Assembly (NCBI GenBank): GCA_020850595.1
Contig: JADZEK010000109.1
Location: forward strand, 62,001-126,000
DNA from: Anaerolineales bacterium
GTDB lineage: Bacteria > Chloroflexota > Anaerolineae > Anaerolineales > UBA6663
Direction of reading: 5' to 3'
DNA length: 64,000 bases
The translations under genes were made by a program, and so were the position numbers. The notes under the pieces were generated by a model. The model was not told the DNA's origin and ran no database searches. It saw only the letters and a list, made by a program, of their open reading frames with translations. Of the stretch, positions 18,348 through 27,764 are shown in pieces. How positions within the stretch are numbered: position 1 is the stretch's first letter; each line of letters starts with the position of its first letter.

Positions 18348-19261
18348 GCCTGTCGCGGCGAGGGTTCCTCCAGGTCGCGGCGGCCTCCGGGGCGGGGTTG
18401 GGCCTGGCCGCCTGCGGTCAGGTTGCCCCGCCCGGGCCGTCCGCGCCCGCTGGAACCCCCGCCGCGCCGCCGCCGACCCCGGCCCCTATCTATGTGACCC
18501 GGGTCGTCGAAGCAACGCGTATTGTCGCCCCCACGCCTGCGGCCACCCGCACCCAACGGCCGGAGGAGAAAAACACCATGATCTGGTACGTTGACATCGA
18601 ACTGCCCGCCACCGCCGCTGACCCCGCCAACAAGGCCAACTTCGACCAGGTGCGCGCCCAGCGCACCCGGGTGCTCGCTGATATCGCCGACATGCCCGCC
18701 GAAGCGATCATGTATCCCGATGTTACCCCGGAGCTGATGCGCGAAAAGAACGTCGTGGCCCTGGCGCTCAGCGGCAGCACCAGCGACTGGGTCAACTACG
18801 ACTTCAACTCGTTTGCCACGCTTACGCAGATCGTCACCAGCGGCCGCGTGCCGGTGCTGGGCCTCTGCGGCGGGCATCAGCTCCTGGCCTACATGTACGG
18901 CGGCCAATGCGGCCCGCTGCGCCTACTCAGGCCGGGCGAGCCAGACCCGGCCGACTGGGCGCCTGGCTGGTTCAAAGAGGTTGGGTATCAATCCGTCTCG
19001 GTTACCAAAGACGACCCCATCTTTGCCGGGCTGGGGTCGGCGCCGGTCTTCTTTGAAAGCCACTACTGGCAGGTCAGTCAGATGCCGACAGACTTCGAAG
19101 TCCTGGCGAGCACACCTGAGTGCCCGGTCCAAGTCATGCGCCACACCAGCCAGTGCGTATACGGCACGCAGTTCCATCCCGAGGTCAACTCGGCCGATCA
19201 TCGCGACGGCCGCCAGCTGATCAGCAACTTCTTTCGGATTGCTGGACTCTTGGCGAGCTAG
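18344..19261 (+). CDS. Exported lipoprotein with class I glutamine amidotransferase domain
   Basis: A 305-residue protein whose N terminus has a twin-arginine motif (SRRGFL, 4-9), a short hydrophobic stretch and a lipobox LAAC (C24). A Pro/Ala/Thr linker follows to about residue 70, then a class I glutamine amidotransferase domain (about 78-302). The triad looks intact: nucleophile C175 in LGLCGGHQ, H278 and E280 in TQFHPEV. Such domains normally release ammonia from glutamine inside the cell, or act as gamma-glutamyl hydrolases. Presentation on the outer face of the membrane is odd and suggests hydrolysis of a gamma-glutamyl or amide group before uptake. It is coupled to the aminotransferase gene and followed by an ABC importer. 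Confidence 0.85.
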   Translation: MSLSRRGFLQVAAASGAGLGLAACGQVAPPGPSAPAGTPAAPPPTPAPIYVTRVVEATRIVAPTPAATRTQRPEEKNTMIWYVDIELPATAADPANKANFDQVRAQRTRVLADIADMPAEAIMYPDVTPELMREKNVVALALSGSTSDWVNYDFNSFATLTQIVTSGRVPVLGLCGGHQLLAYMYGGQCGPLRLLRPGEPDPADWAPGWFKEVGYQSVSVTKDDPIFAGLGSAPVFFESHYWQVSQMPTDFEVLASTPECPVQVMRHTSQCVYGTQFHPEVNSADHRDGRQLISNFFRIAGLLAS

Positions 19262-19388
19262 CCCGCCGGTAATTCGACCCGGTCGCGGCCGCTAGAAAGG
19301 AGACAGCCAGAGAATCCTTATACGGTCTGTCAGCATATCGTCTCTGCTTCAAGCAGCTAAGCCTTTGCCAGCAAAGAGGAGATCCGCG

Positions 19389-21140
19389 ATGAAGAAGATA
19401 GATCGTGACCAGCGCAACCGCGACGACCGGGTGCGCGACGCATATAGCCAGATGCAGAAAAACAAGCTGACCCGGCGCGAATTCCTGCGCTTCGCCTCGG
19501 TCATGGGCGCCTCCTTGACCGCCCTCGGCCTGGGCGCCTGCCAGACCGCCGCCACGTCCCTCCCCCCGCAGGCCACCACCGTGCCCCCCACCTCCGGCCC
19601 GCTGCCCACCGCCCAGGTGATTGAGCAGACGGTCGTCGTGGAACGTGAGGTCACCGCCACCCCGGTGCCCACCCCCCTGGGCGGCATCAAGCGCGGCGGC
19701 AAGATGGTATCAACGTTCTTCTTCGATACCTCGCGCTTCAACGACCCGGCCATCATCAACAGCTACTTCGTCAGCAACACCCTGCGCCAGGTCTGCGACT
19801 TCCTGGTGCGCGTGACCCCCGAATTGCTGGTCGTCCCCGCCCTCGCCACCGGCTGGACACCCTCCGCCGACGGCAAAACCTGGACGGTCAACCTGCGCGA
19901 AGGCGTCACCTTCAACCACGGCAAGGTGTTCAATGCCGACGATGTCGTCTTTACGTTCGAGCGTCTGCTCGATCCCGAGACGGCTTCCGGCTTCGCCGGC
20001 GTCGCCAACTACCTCAAGCCCGGCAGCATCGAAAAGGTGGACGACTATACCGTCAACTTCCACGCCGATCGGGCCGTGGGCGACTTCCCCTATCACCTCT
20101 TCGATTATCACGCCGCGGTCTTGCCGGCCGATTGGGGCGGCGACTTCTACACTCAGCCGTACGGCACCGGGCCGTTCACCATCAAGTCCTTCAAGCCCGA
20201 TGAGAGCATCACCTTCCAGGCGCGCACCGACTACTGGGACAAGGACGCCAACGGCGGGGCGCTGCCGTACCTGGACGAGCTGGAAATCCGCAAGTACCCC
20301 GACGACGCTGCTTACCTGGATGCCATCAGCAAGGGCGAGATCCATCTGACCGGCATTAGCTCCGCCACCCTGCCCAAGATTCTCGAAATGCCGGGCGTCC
20401 AGCCGCTCACCTTCCAGTCGAATGGCTTCTTCAATATCGTCCTGCACTGCAACGAGAAGCCCTTTGACGACGTGCGCATGCGCGAAGCGCTCAAGATCGC
20501 CGTCGAGCGCCAGAAATGGGTTGACTCGGTTGAGTTGGGCTATGCCATCCCCGGCAGCGACCAGCCGCTCTCCTCGGTCTACGCCGAGGCGCCCGGTATC
20601 CCCCCGACCGCGCAGGATATCGAACAGGCCAAGGCGCTGCTGGCCGAAGCGGGCTACCCCGACGGCATTGACATCACGCTCAGCTTCCCGAACGACGAGA
20701 CCTCCACAAGCACCGCCACCTGGCTGGCCGCTTCGGCCGCCGAGGCCGGCTTCCGCATCACGCTGGCCCCCAACCCTGAGTACTTCAACACCTGGCTCGA
20801 TGATTGGGGCGAGAACATCATCGGCCTGGATAACTGGGGCATGCGCTCGACGCCCAGTGAGTACTTCAACATCGGGTATGCCTCCGAAGCCGCCTGGAAC
20901 GAGACGCACTACAAGAACCCGGACTTCGACGCCAACCTGGCCGCCTATGACGCCGAGCTGGACCCGGTCAAGCGCAAGAGCCTGCTTAGCGACCTCTGCA
21001 CGCAGCTCAAGGCCGACGGTGGCCTGCTGACCACCGGGCACTACAAGGTGCTCTATGCCCAGTCCGCGGTCGTGAAGGGCTTCAAGATGAATCCGCTGGG
21101 CTTCACCTACTACGCCGATGCCTGGCTAGACCAAGCCTAG
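19389..21140 (+). CDS. ABC transporter substrate-binding lipoprotein, family 5 (peptide/nickel/oligosaccharide type)
   Basis: A 583-residue solute-binding protein. It has a long charged N-region, a Tat-like RREFLR (29-34), a hydrophobic segment and lipobox LGAC (C51), then a Thr/Pro linker and an SBP_bac_5 domain starting near GGIKRGGKMVSTFF. Family 5 proteins bind peptides, opines, glycosides or metal chelates. ATG 19389 is chosen for GAGGAG at good spacing. It is the first gene of a complete transporter, followed by two permeases and a double ATPase, and a strong stem-loop separates it from the permease genes. The cargo may be a glycoside or amino-sugar compound, judged only from the adjacent GH116 and DegT genes. 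Confidence 0.92.
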   Translation: MKKIDRDQRNRDDRVRDAYSQMQKNKLTRREFLRFASVMGASLTALGLGACQTAATSLPPQATTVPPTSGPLPTAQVIEQTVVVEREVTATPVPTPLGGIKRGGKMVSTFFFDTSRFNDPAIINSYFVSNTLRQVCDFLVRVTPELLVVPALATGWTPSADGKTWTVNLREGVTFNHGKVFNADDVVFTFERLLDPETASGFAGVANYLKPGSIEKVDDYTVNFHADRAVGDFPYHLFDYHAAVLPADWGGDFYTQPYGTGPFTIKSFKPDESITFQARTDYWDKDANGGALPYLDELEIRKYPDDAAYLDAISKGEIHLTGISSATLPKILEMPGVQPLTFQSNGFFNIVLHCNEKPFDDVRMREALKIAVERQKWVDSVELGYAIPGSDQPLSSVYAEAPGIPPTAQDIEQAKALLAEAGYPDGIDITLSFPNDETSTSTATWLAASAAEAGFRITLAPNPEYFNTWLDDWGENIIGLDNWGMRSTPSEYFNIGYASEAAWNETHYKNPDFDANLAAYDAELDPVKRKSLLSDLCTQLKADGGLLTTGHYKVLYAQSAVVKGFKMNPLGFTYYADAWLDQA

Positions 21141-21178
21141 TCCCACCGTCGCGCTGCGGCGCCTGAGCCGATACTGGT

Positions 21179-21215
21179 CGGTTGGGGCGGTCAGCCGGTC
21201 GGACCGCCCCAACCG
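21179..21215 (+). other. Strong intergenic stem-loop after the substrate-binding protein gene
   Basis: A perfect 14-bp inverted repeat (arms 21179-21192 and 21202-21215) with a nine-base loop lies 39 bases after the binding-protein stop and 22 bases before the permease ATG. There is no T tract. Such elements protect upstream mRNA from 3' exonucleases or partly terminate transcription, giving more binding protein than permease. Confidence 0.8.
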
Positions 21216-21236
21216 CCGGAGACTGAGCCTACTGCC

Positions 21237-22184
21237 ATGCTTCGTTTCATTGCCCGCCGGCTGGTCTACGGCCTTATCACCCTGCTGGCTACTTCCATCA
21301 TCGTGTTTGTGATGTCGGAAGTCGTCCCGGTTGACCCCGCCCGTTCCATTCTGGGCCAATACACCACCGACGCCAATGTCAAGCAGTTGCGCGAGAAGAT
21401 GGGCCTCGATCGCCCGCTGGTCGAGCGCTACTTCCGCTGGCTGTCGCACACCGTGCAGGGCGATCTGGGCGAGTCCTACCGCCTGGGGGTGGCCATTCGG
21501 CCGCTGCTGCTGGCGCGGCTGCGGAACTCCGTGTACCTGGCCCTCCTGGGCCTGTTGTTCTTAATCCCGGTCGCGCTCGTGTCGGGGGTCATCAGCGGCC
21601 TGACCGAAGGCCGTTGGCCGGATGTTGCCATATCCGTATTCTCTCTATTTACGACCTCGCTGCCTGAGTTTGTCAGCGGCATCTTCTTAATCATCATCTT
21701 CGCCTGGTGGCTGAAAATCTTGCCCGGCAACAGCATGCCTGGCAGTGAAGACGGTAACCCCTTGGCCCAACCGGCCATCCTCATCCTGCCGGCGGTGACG
21801 CTGGCCTTAAGCCAATATGGCTATGTTACCCGCATCACCCGCGTCAGCATGGCCAAAGTCATGCGCGCCGCCTACATCCGCACGGCGGTGCTCAAGGGCC
21901 TGCCGCTGCGCACCGTCATTTTTCGCCATGCCCTGCGCAACGCGCTCCTGGCTCCCATCACGGTGTTGACCACCAACCTGGGCTTCATGGTCGGCGGCCT
22001 GGTCGTCATCGAAAGCGTCTTTAGCTACCCGGGCCTGGGCCGGTTGTTTGCCGGCGCGGCCGTATTCAACGACATTCCCATGCTCGAAGCCTCCGCCATG
22101 CTGGGGGTCGTCATTGCCGTCGGCTCACAGCTCCTGGCCGACATTATCTACGGGTATCTCAATCCACTCATCCGGCATAGCTAA
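21237..22184 (+). CDS. ABC transporter permease, DppB-like
   Basis: A 315-residue inner-membrane permease of the BPD_transp_1 family with about six membrane segments, beginning with the typical MLRFIARRLVYGLITLLATS helix. The region RTAVLKGLPLRTVIFRHALRN holds the coupling helix that contacts the ATPase. It pairs with the DppC-like permease encoded next to form the channel of the family 5 importer. CCGGAG precedes the ATG. The coding sequence is separated from the binding-protein gene by a strong hairpin that should lower its expression relative to the binding protein. Confidence 0.93.
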   Translation: MLRFIARRLVYGLITLLATSIIVFVMSEVVPVDPARSILGQYTTDANVKQLREKMGLDRPLVERYFRWLSHTVQGDLGESYRLGVAIRPLLLARLRNSVYLALLGLLFLIPVALVSGVISGLTEGRWPDVAISVFSLFTTSLPEFVSGIFLIIIFAWWLKILPGNSMPGSEDGNPLAQPAILILPAVTLALSQYGYVTRITRVSMAKVMRAAYIRTAVLKGLPLRTVIFRHALRNALLAPITVLTTNLGFMVGGLVVIESVFSYPGLGRLFAGAAVFNDIPMLEASAMLGVVIAVGSQLLADIIYGYLNPLIRHS

Positions 22185-22214
22185 CATTCCAGTCTGCGTG
22201 GAAACGCGAAACCC

Positions 22215-23117
22215 ATGAGCGTCGCTTCTGTGTCTGACACCAATTCGGCCGCCCAGCCCGGGGCGGCCGCCCTGCCGCGTCCGCCACAGCTTTCCATTAC
22301 CCGCCGGCGCCTGATCCGCACGTTCCGCAATCCGCTGGTCATCATCGGCCTGGTCATCATCGGCTTCTGGGTGCTCATGGCCATCGGCGGCCCCGCCCTG
22401 CGGCCCTACACCTATATCGAAATTATCTCGACGCCCTGGACCGCCCCCTCCGCCGATTTCTGGCTTGGGACCGATCGCATGGGCCGCGACATGTTCGCCC
22501 GCCTGGCGGTCGGCGCCCGTTTGATGCTGCTGTTGCCCGTCATCGCCGTCAGCGTCGGCGTCGCGCTGGGCGCCTTCATCGGCCTCATCACCGGCTACTT
22601 TGGCGGCTTGGTGGACGATATCGTCATGCGCCTCATGGATATCGTCATGGCCTTCCCGATCATCATGCTGTATCTGTTAGTCATTTTCGCCATCGGGCCG
22701 TCGCCCATTAATGTGATCTGGGCCATTGGCCTGGGCAGCGCCCCCGGCATTGCGCGGCTGGTACGTGGGTTGACCCTCGACTTGCGCGGCCGCGAGTTTG
22801 TGGCTGCCGCCCAGATGCGCGGCGAATCAAGCTGGTACATCATGTTTAGCGAGATCCTGCCCAACCTGACCGGCCCCATCCTCGTAGACGCCTGCGTCCG
22901 TGTGGCCTTCGCGATGTTCACCACCGGCTTCCTGGGTTTTCTCGGACTGGGCATGCCTGAGCCAACCCCCGATTGGGGTACCATGATCAGTGAAGGGCGG
23001 ACGTGGATCTTCACCGCCGCCTGGGCGCCGGTCTTCCCGATGATTGGCCTTAGTTCCCTCGTAATCGCCCTCAATCTCTTGGCCGACGGCCTCAGCCAGG
23101 CCGGCTGGGTAGACTGA
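22215..23117 (+). CDS. ABC transporter permease, DppC-like
   Basis: A 300-residue permease with the N-terminal OppC-type segment (RLIRTFRNPLVIIGLVIIGF), the WLGTDRMGRDMFAR motif that is a hallmark of DppC/OppC proteins, and the conserved coupling loop around AAAQMRGESSWYIMFSEILPN. About six membrane helices are expected. It lies 30 bases after the DppB-like gene and two bases before the ATPase gene, so the three are one translational unit. It forms the second half of the membrane channel. Confidence 0.93.
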   Translation: MSVASVSDTNSAAQPGAAALPRPPQLSITRRRLIRTFRNPLVIIGLVIIGFWVLMAIGGPALRPYTYIEIISTPWTAPSADFWLGTDRMGRDMFARLAVGARLMLLLPVIAVSVGVALGAFIGLITGYFGGLVDDIVMRLMDIVMAFPIIMLYLLVIFAIGPSPINVIWAIGLGSAPGIARLVRGLTLDLRGREFVAAAQMRGESSWYIMFSEILPNLTGPILVDACVRVAFAMFTTGFLGFLGLGMPEPTPDWGTMISEGRTWIFTAAWAPVFPMIGLSSLVIALNLLADGLSQAGWVD

Positions 23118-23119
23118 CC

Positions 23120-25189
23120 ATGTCTGGCCATCCGGTGACGTCCGCCGCGCCCGTGCTCGAAATAGAAAACCTCGGCGTCGAGTACGTTGACGCCTTTCAG
23201 CGCACTGCCGCCGTGCGCGACCTGTCGCTGACCGTCCACGCCGGTGAAGTCTATGGCATCGTGGGCGAGTCGGGCTGCGGTAAGACCACGGCGGCCCTGG
23301 CTTGCGTGCGCTACCTGCCGGCCAAGACGCGCCTCAGCGGGCACATCAAGTTCCAGGGTCAAGACATTCTGAGCCTGAGCCAGCGCGAATTGCGTCGGCT
23401 GCGCGGCAACCGCATCGCCATGGTTTACCAGGACTCCCTGGCCGCCCTCAACCCGGCCCTGACCATCGGCCTGCAAATGGCCGAGGTGTTGACCACCCAC
23501 CAGCACGCGACCGACGCGGCCGCCCGCGACGCGTGCCTGGAGATGCTCCGGCGCGTTCACATCTCCGACCCGGCGCTGGTGCTCCGGCGCTATCCGCACC
23601 AACTCAGCGGCGGCATGCAGCAGCGCGTGGTCATCGCCATGGCCCTGCTGCTCCGCCCCAGTCTGTTGATCATGGACGAGCCAACCACCGGGCTGGATGT
23701 GACCATTCAGGCCGCCGTGCTAGACCTGGTCAATGACCTCCGCCGCGAATTTGGGACCGCGATCCTGTTTATCAGCCACAACCTGGGCGTCATCGCCGGC
23801 CTGTGTGATCGCGTCGGCGTGATGTACGCCGGCGAAATGGTTGAAGAAGCCGACATCCACAGCCTGTTCCAGGCGCCCAAACACCCCTACACCATCGGCC
23901 TGCTGCGCTGCGTCCCGCGCCTGGATGCCAGCAAACAGACTTACAGCCTGTGGTCTATCCCCGGCCGGGTGCCGCCGTTGAGTGATCTGCCCGCCGGATG
24001 CGTCTTCGCGGCGCGCTGCCCGATGGCACAGGCCGAATGCCGCGAGCGCGCGCCGGCGCTGCTGCCGGTTGGGCGCGGCCGCCGCTCGCGCTGTTTCTTC
24101 TGGGACAAGCTCGATCCGGCCGTGTTTGCCGCGCAGTTGCCCGATCGCGTCTCGGCGCCGGCCGCCGCCGGCTCGCTGCGTGGTACCGAACTGCTGGACG
24201 TTGCCGACCTGCGCGTCCATTTCCGCCAAAGCGAAGGCATGTTCTCCCTCCTGGGCAAGCAGCGCAAAGTCTTGGCGGTGGACGGCGTTACCTTTTCGCT
24301 TCCTTCCCGGTCCACCTTGAGCATTGTCGGCGAGAGCGGCAGCGGCAAAAGCACCATCGCCCGCACCATCGCCGGGCTAACGCCGCTGACCGCTGGGCAG
24401 ATCCGCTTTGACAACCAGGAACTGAAGGCGTTAGTGCGCCGGCGCCAGGTCAGCACGCTGCAAGCCCTCCAGATGGTCTTCCAAAACCCTGACTCCACGC
24501 TCAACCCGCAGAAGACCGCCGCCGATGAGCTGCGCCGTTCCTTGCGCCTGTTTCGTGTCGTGCCGCGCGCGCAGGAAGACGCCGCCATCGAGCAGTTGCT
24601 GCAAGCGGTGGGGCTGAACAGCAGCTATGGCCAACGCTACCCGGCCCAACTCAGCGGCGGCGAAAAACAGCGCATCGCCATCGCGCGCGCCTTCGCTGGG
24701 CGGCCGCGGCTGGTCCTGTGCGACGAACCCACCTCGTCGCTAGACGTTTCCGTTCAATCCATGGTCTTGAACCTCTTGCTGCGCTTGCAGCAGGACTACG
24801 GCGTCTCCTTGCTCTTCATCTCGCACGATCTTAGCCTGGTGCGCTACATGTCCGACTTCGTGGCCATCATCTACCTGGGTAAAATTTGTCAGATTGGGCG
24901 TGTGGAGCAGGTCTTCCACCCGCCTTACCATCCGTACACTGAAGCGCTGCTTTCGGCGGTGCCGATACCGAACCCCGCCGCGCAGCGCAGCCGCATCCGG
25001 CTGACGGGCAACATCCCCAGCCCGGTAGACCCGCCGCGCGGTTGCCCCTTTCACACCCGTTGCCCCCGCAAAGTGGGGCCGGTGTGTGAGCAAGTCGCGC
25101 CGCCCGCGCAGCAGCAGGACGGCCATATCATCTACTGCCACATTCCGCTGGCCGAACTCAGCCAACTTCCGGCTGTTCTACCGGCTTGA
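23120..25189 (+). CDS. Fused DppD-DppF-type double ABC ATPase
   Basis: A 689-residue protein that joins the two ATPases of a dipeptide-type importer. The first half (about 1-330) has Walker [10 protein letters not shown] at 49-57, signature LSGGM and Walker [13 protein letters not shown], and ends with the oligopeptide-ABC C-terminal domain (cysteine-containing [14 protein letters not shown]). The second half (about 350-689) repeats the arrangement with GESGSGKST near 404, [14 protein letters not shown] and [12 protein letters not shown], plus a second CPFHTRCP tail. Both tails may carry Fe-S or zinc sites, as in some Dpp/Opp ATPases. The natural fusion guarantees one-to-one stoichiometry. 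It follows the DppC-like gene after two bases. Confidence 0.95.
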   Translation: MSGHPVTSAAPVLEIENLGVEYVDAFQRTAAVRDLSLTVHAGEVYGIVGESGCGKTTAALACVRYLPAKTRLSGHIKFQGQDILSLSQRELRRLRGNRIAMVYQDSLAALNPALTIGLQMAEVLTTHQHATDAAARDACLEMLRRVHISDPALVLRRYPHQLSGGMQQRVVIAMALLLRPSLLIMDEPTTGLDVTIQAAVLDLVNDLRREFGTAILFISHNLGVIAGLCDRVGVMYAGEMVEEADIHSLFQAPKHPYTIGLLRCVPRLDASKQTYSLWSIPGRVPPLSDLPAGCVFAARCPMAQAECRERAPALLPVGRGRRSRCFFWDKLDPAVFAAQLPDRVSAPAAAGSLRGTELLDVADLRVHFRQSEGMFSLLGKQRKVLAVDGVTFSLPSRSTLSIVGESGSGKSTIARTIAGLTPLTAGQIRFDNQELKALVRRRQVSTLQALQMVFQNPDSTLNPQKTAADELRRSLRLFRVVPRAQEDAAIEQLLQAVGLNSSYGQRYPAQLSGGEKQRIAIARAFAGRPRLVLCDEPTSSLDVSVQSMVLNLLLRLQQDYGVSLLFISHDLSLVRYMSDFVAIIYLGKICQIGRVEQVFHPPYHPYTEALLSAVPIPNPAAQRSRIRLTGNIPSPVDPPRGCPFHTRCPRKVGPVCEQVAPPAQQQDGHIIYCHIPLAELSQLPAVLPA

Positions 25190-25269
25190 GCACCGCGCCC
25201 ATGCGCGGGTCGCTTCCTGGCCGAGCTGCCTGGCGCCCGGCCAGTTAGCCGTTTACCGAGGAACCCATC

Positions 25270-27708
25270 ATGACGCTGACCGGCAAGTCACGAACTTTCA
25301 ATAACCAGGCCTCCGCGGCCGCCTTTCCCCTGGGTGGCATCGGCACGGGCAACGTCTCGCTCGGAGCGCGCGGCGATCTGCGCGATTGGGAGTTGTTCAA
25401 CCGTCCCAACAAAAGCGGTCCGCTGCCGAACACCTTCTTCGCCATTCGCACTCAGGTCGGCAGCGCCGCGCCGATCACCCGCGTGCTGGAAGGGCGGCGG
25501 CCTGCGCCGCACGACCGCTCGCACGGTTATCACCCGGTGACCGGGGCCGGCCTGCCGCGCCTGGCGGTCAGCACCCTGCGCGGAGAATACCCGTTTGCCA
25601 CGATAGACTTTGAGGACCCTCACCTGCCGGTGCAGGTGCATCTGGAAGCCTATACACCGCTGATCCCGCTCGACCCGGAAGAATCCGGCCTGCCCTGCGC
25701 GGTGCTCACCTACACCCTGACGAACACCACCAGCGACAACGTCAACTTGACCCTGGTCGGCTCGCTCATCAACCCCATTGGCGGCCTCGGCTACGACAAA
25801 TACGACAACCTACATGGCGGCGGCGTGGGCGGCAACGTCAACGCGTTCCGCGACGAGGCCGGTCTGCGCGGGCTGTACCTGTCCTCGCAGCGCTACGGAG
25901 CCGACGACCTGGAACATGGCAGCCTGGCGTTGGCGACCACGCACCCCAATGTGTCCGTCAAGCGCGCCTGGGTGCGCGGAGCCTGGTACGACTTCCTGCA
26001 AGAGTTCTGGGATGACCTCGTCACGGACGGCCGCCTGGACGACCTTGGCTACGAAACGCCTTCCGAACAGGGCAAGACCGACACCGGCTCGCTGGGTCTG
26101 GTGGACACGCTGGCGCCGGGCGAACAAAAAGCCTATCGCTTTTTGCTCACCTGGCACTTCCCCAACCGCACCAACAGCTGGGCCAACCGGCCCGGCGCGC
26201 CCCTGGTGCACAACCGCTACGCCGTGCGCTTCGGCGACGCCTGGCAAGTAGCGCGCTACCTGAACGAGCATGCCGTCCGGCTGGAAGCTGAGACGCGGCG
26301 GTTCCATAGCGCCCTATTTGGCAGCACACTGCCCGCCCCCGTGCTGGATGCGTTGGCCTCCAACATTGTCGTCCTGCGCAGTCCCACCTGCTTCTGGCTG
26401 GAAGATGGCCGTTTCTTCGGCTTCGAGGGCTGCTTTGACCACGATGGCTGCTGCGAAGGCACCTGCACCCACGTGTGGAGCTACGCCCAGACCCTGGCCT
26501 ATCTCTTCCCCAGCTTGGAGCGTGAACTGCGGCGCATCGAATTTGTCATTGAGACCGAAGCCGACGGCTACATGTGCTTCCGCGCCTGCAAGACTTTCAG
26601 CGAAAGCTATGTCTGGCCGTGGGGCGATCACCGGCCCGACGCGGCCGCCGATGGTCAGATGGGCAGCATTATTCGCGTCTATCGGGAATGGCTGCTGAGC
26701 GGCGACCGAGCCTGGCTGGCGGAAGTCTGGCCGGGGGTCAAGCGCGCCCTCGATTATGCGCGCCGTGAGTGGGACCCCGATGACGATGGGCTGACCGGCG
26801 GTGAGCAGCACAATACCTACGACATCTCCTTCTTTGGCCCCAACCCGCTCACCGGCGTTTATTTCCTGGCCGGCTTGCGCGCCGCCGAACGGTTGGCGGA
26901 GGTGATGAGCGAACCCGAACTGGCCGAACGCTGTCGCGCGACCTATCATCGCGGCGCGCAGAAGCTGGATGAGCAGTTGTGGAATGGGCAGTATTACGTC
27001 CAGCGGCTGGACGATGTGAACGCTCACCAGTATCAATTTGGCCTGGGCTGTCTGTCGGATCAGTTGCTGGGCCAACTGCACGCTCGTCTGCTGGGCCTGG
27101 GCGACTTGCTGCCCGCCGAGCACGTGCGGCTGGCGCTCAAGTCGGTCTTTGACCACAACTTCAAGCGCGACTTCAGCGAGCACGTCAACTGCCAACGAAC
27201 CTACGTGCTCAATGACGAAGCCGGGCTGGTGTTGTGCAGTTGGCCGCTGGGCGGCCGGCCGCGCTATCCTTTCGTCTACTCCGACGAAGTCTGGACCGGC
27301 ATCGAGTATCAGGTGGCGGCGCATCTTATCTATGAGGGCTGGGTGTCAGAAGGCCTCGAGATCGTGCAAGCGGTGCGCGATCGCCATGACGGCGTCCGGC
27401 GCAACCCGTGGAACGAAGTCGAGTGCGGCCATCACTACGCCCGCAGCCTGGCGAGTTGGGCGCTGCTGGCCGCGCTGAGCGGCTTTCAGTGCGATCTCGG
27501 CCGCGGCCTGCTGAGCTTTGCGCCTCGCCTGGAAGCGTCCTCGTCGGCCGACCGCTTCAGCGCCTTTTGGTCGTGTGGCCGCGGTTGGGGCACCTACACC
27601 CAGCAGCGCGACCCAGCCACCGGCGCCTGGATGCCCCAGGTGCACGTTCTTGGCGGCGATCTGGCCGGCATTCAGGTCACGGCCTGCGGCCAGACCTGGA
27701 CGCTCTAG
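25270..27708 (+). CDS. GH116-family glycoside hydrolase (GBA2-like, DUF608)
   Basis: An 812-residue cytoplasmic glycosidase. The N-terminal half is a beta-sandwich with the family start AFPLGGIGTGNVSLGARGDL; the C-terminal half is an (alpha/alpha)6 barrel. By comparison from memory with GBA2, E386 in FGFEGC is a candidate nucleophile and D518 in HNTYD the candidate acid/base; the spacing is somewhat shorter than in GBA2, so the first assignment is tentative. GH116 enzymes cleave beta-glucosides, beta-xylosides or N-acetylglucosaminides. No signal peptide is seen, so it should act on material imported by the ABC transporter encoded just upstream. ATG 25270 has GAGGAA upstream. It ends the LacI-linked catabolic group. 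Confidence 0.88.
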   Translation: MTLTGKSRTFNNQASAAAFPLGGIGTGNVSLGARGDLRDWELFNRPNKSGPLPNTFFAIRTQVGSAAPITRVLEGRRPAPHDRSHGYHPVTGAGLPRLAVSTLRGEYPFATIDFEDPHLPVQVHLEAYTPLIPLDPEESGLPCAVLTYTLTNTTSDNVNLTLVGSLINPIGGLGYDKYDNLHGGGVGGNVNAFRDEAGLRGLYLSSQRYGADDLEHGSLALATTHPNVSVKRAWVRGAWYDFLQEFWDDLVTDGRLDDLGYETPSEQGKTDTGSLGLVDTLAPGEQKAYRFLLTWHFPNRTNSWANRPGAPLVHNRYAVRFGDAWQVARYLNEHAVRLEAETRRFHSALFGSTLPAPVLDALASNIVVLRSPTCFWLEDGRFFGFEGCFDHDGCCEGTCTHVWSYAQTLAYLFPSLERELRRIEFVIETEADGYMCFRACKTFSESYVWPWGDHRPDAAADGQMGSIIRVYREWLLSGDRAWLAEVWPGVKRALDYARREWDPDDDGLTGGEQHNTYDISFFGPNPLTGVYFLAGLRAAERLAEVMSEPELAERCRATYHRGAQKLDEQLWNGQYYVQRLDDVNAHQYQFGLGCLSDQLLGQLHARLLGLGDLLPAEHVRLALKSVFDHNFKRDFSEHVNCQRTYVLNDEAGLVLCSWPLGGRPRYPFVYSDEVWTGIEYQVAAHLIYEGWVSEGLEIVQAVRDRHDGVRRNPWNEVECGHHYARSLASWALLAALSGFQCDLGRGLLSFAPRLEASSSADRFSAFWSCGRGWGTYTQQRDPATGAWMPQVHVLGGDLAGIQVTACGQTWTL

Positions 27709-27764
27709 CCCGCCCAGTCTCAACCAGCCCAGTTCACCGCCACCCAGAGGCTTAGAAAGCACTG

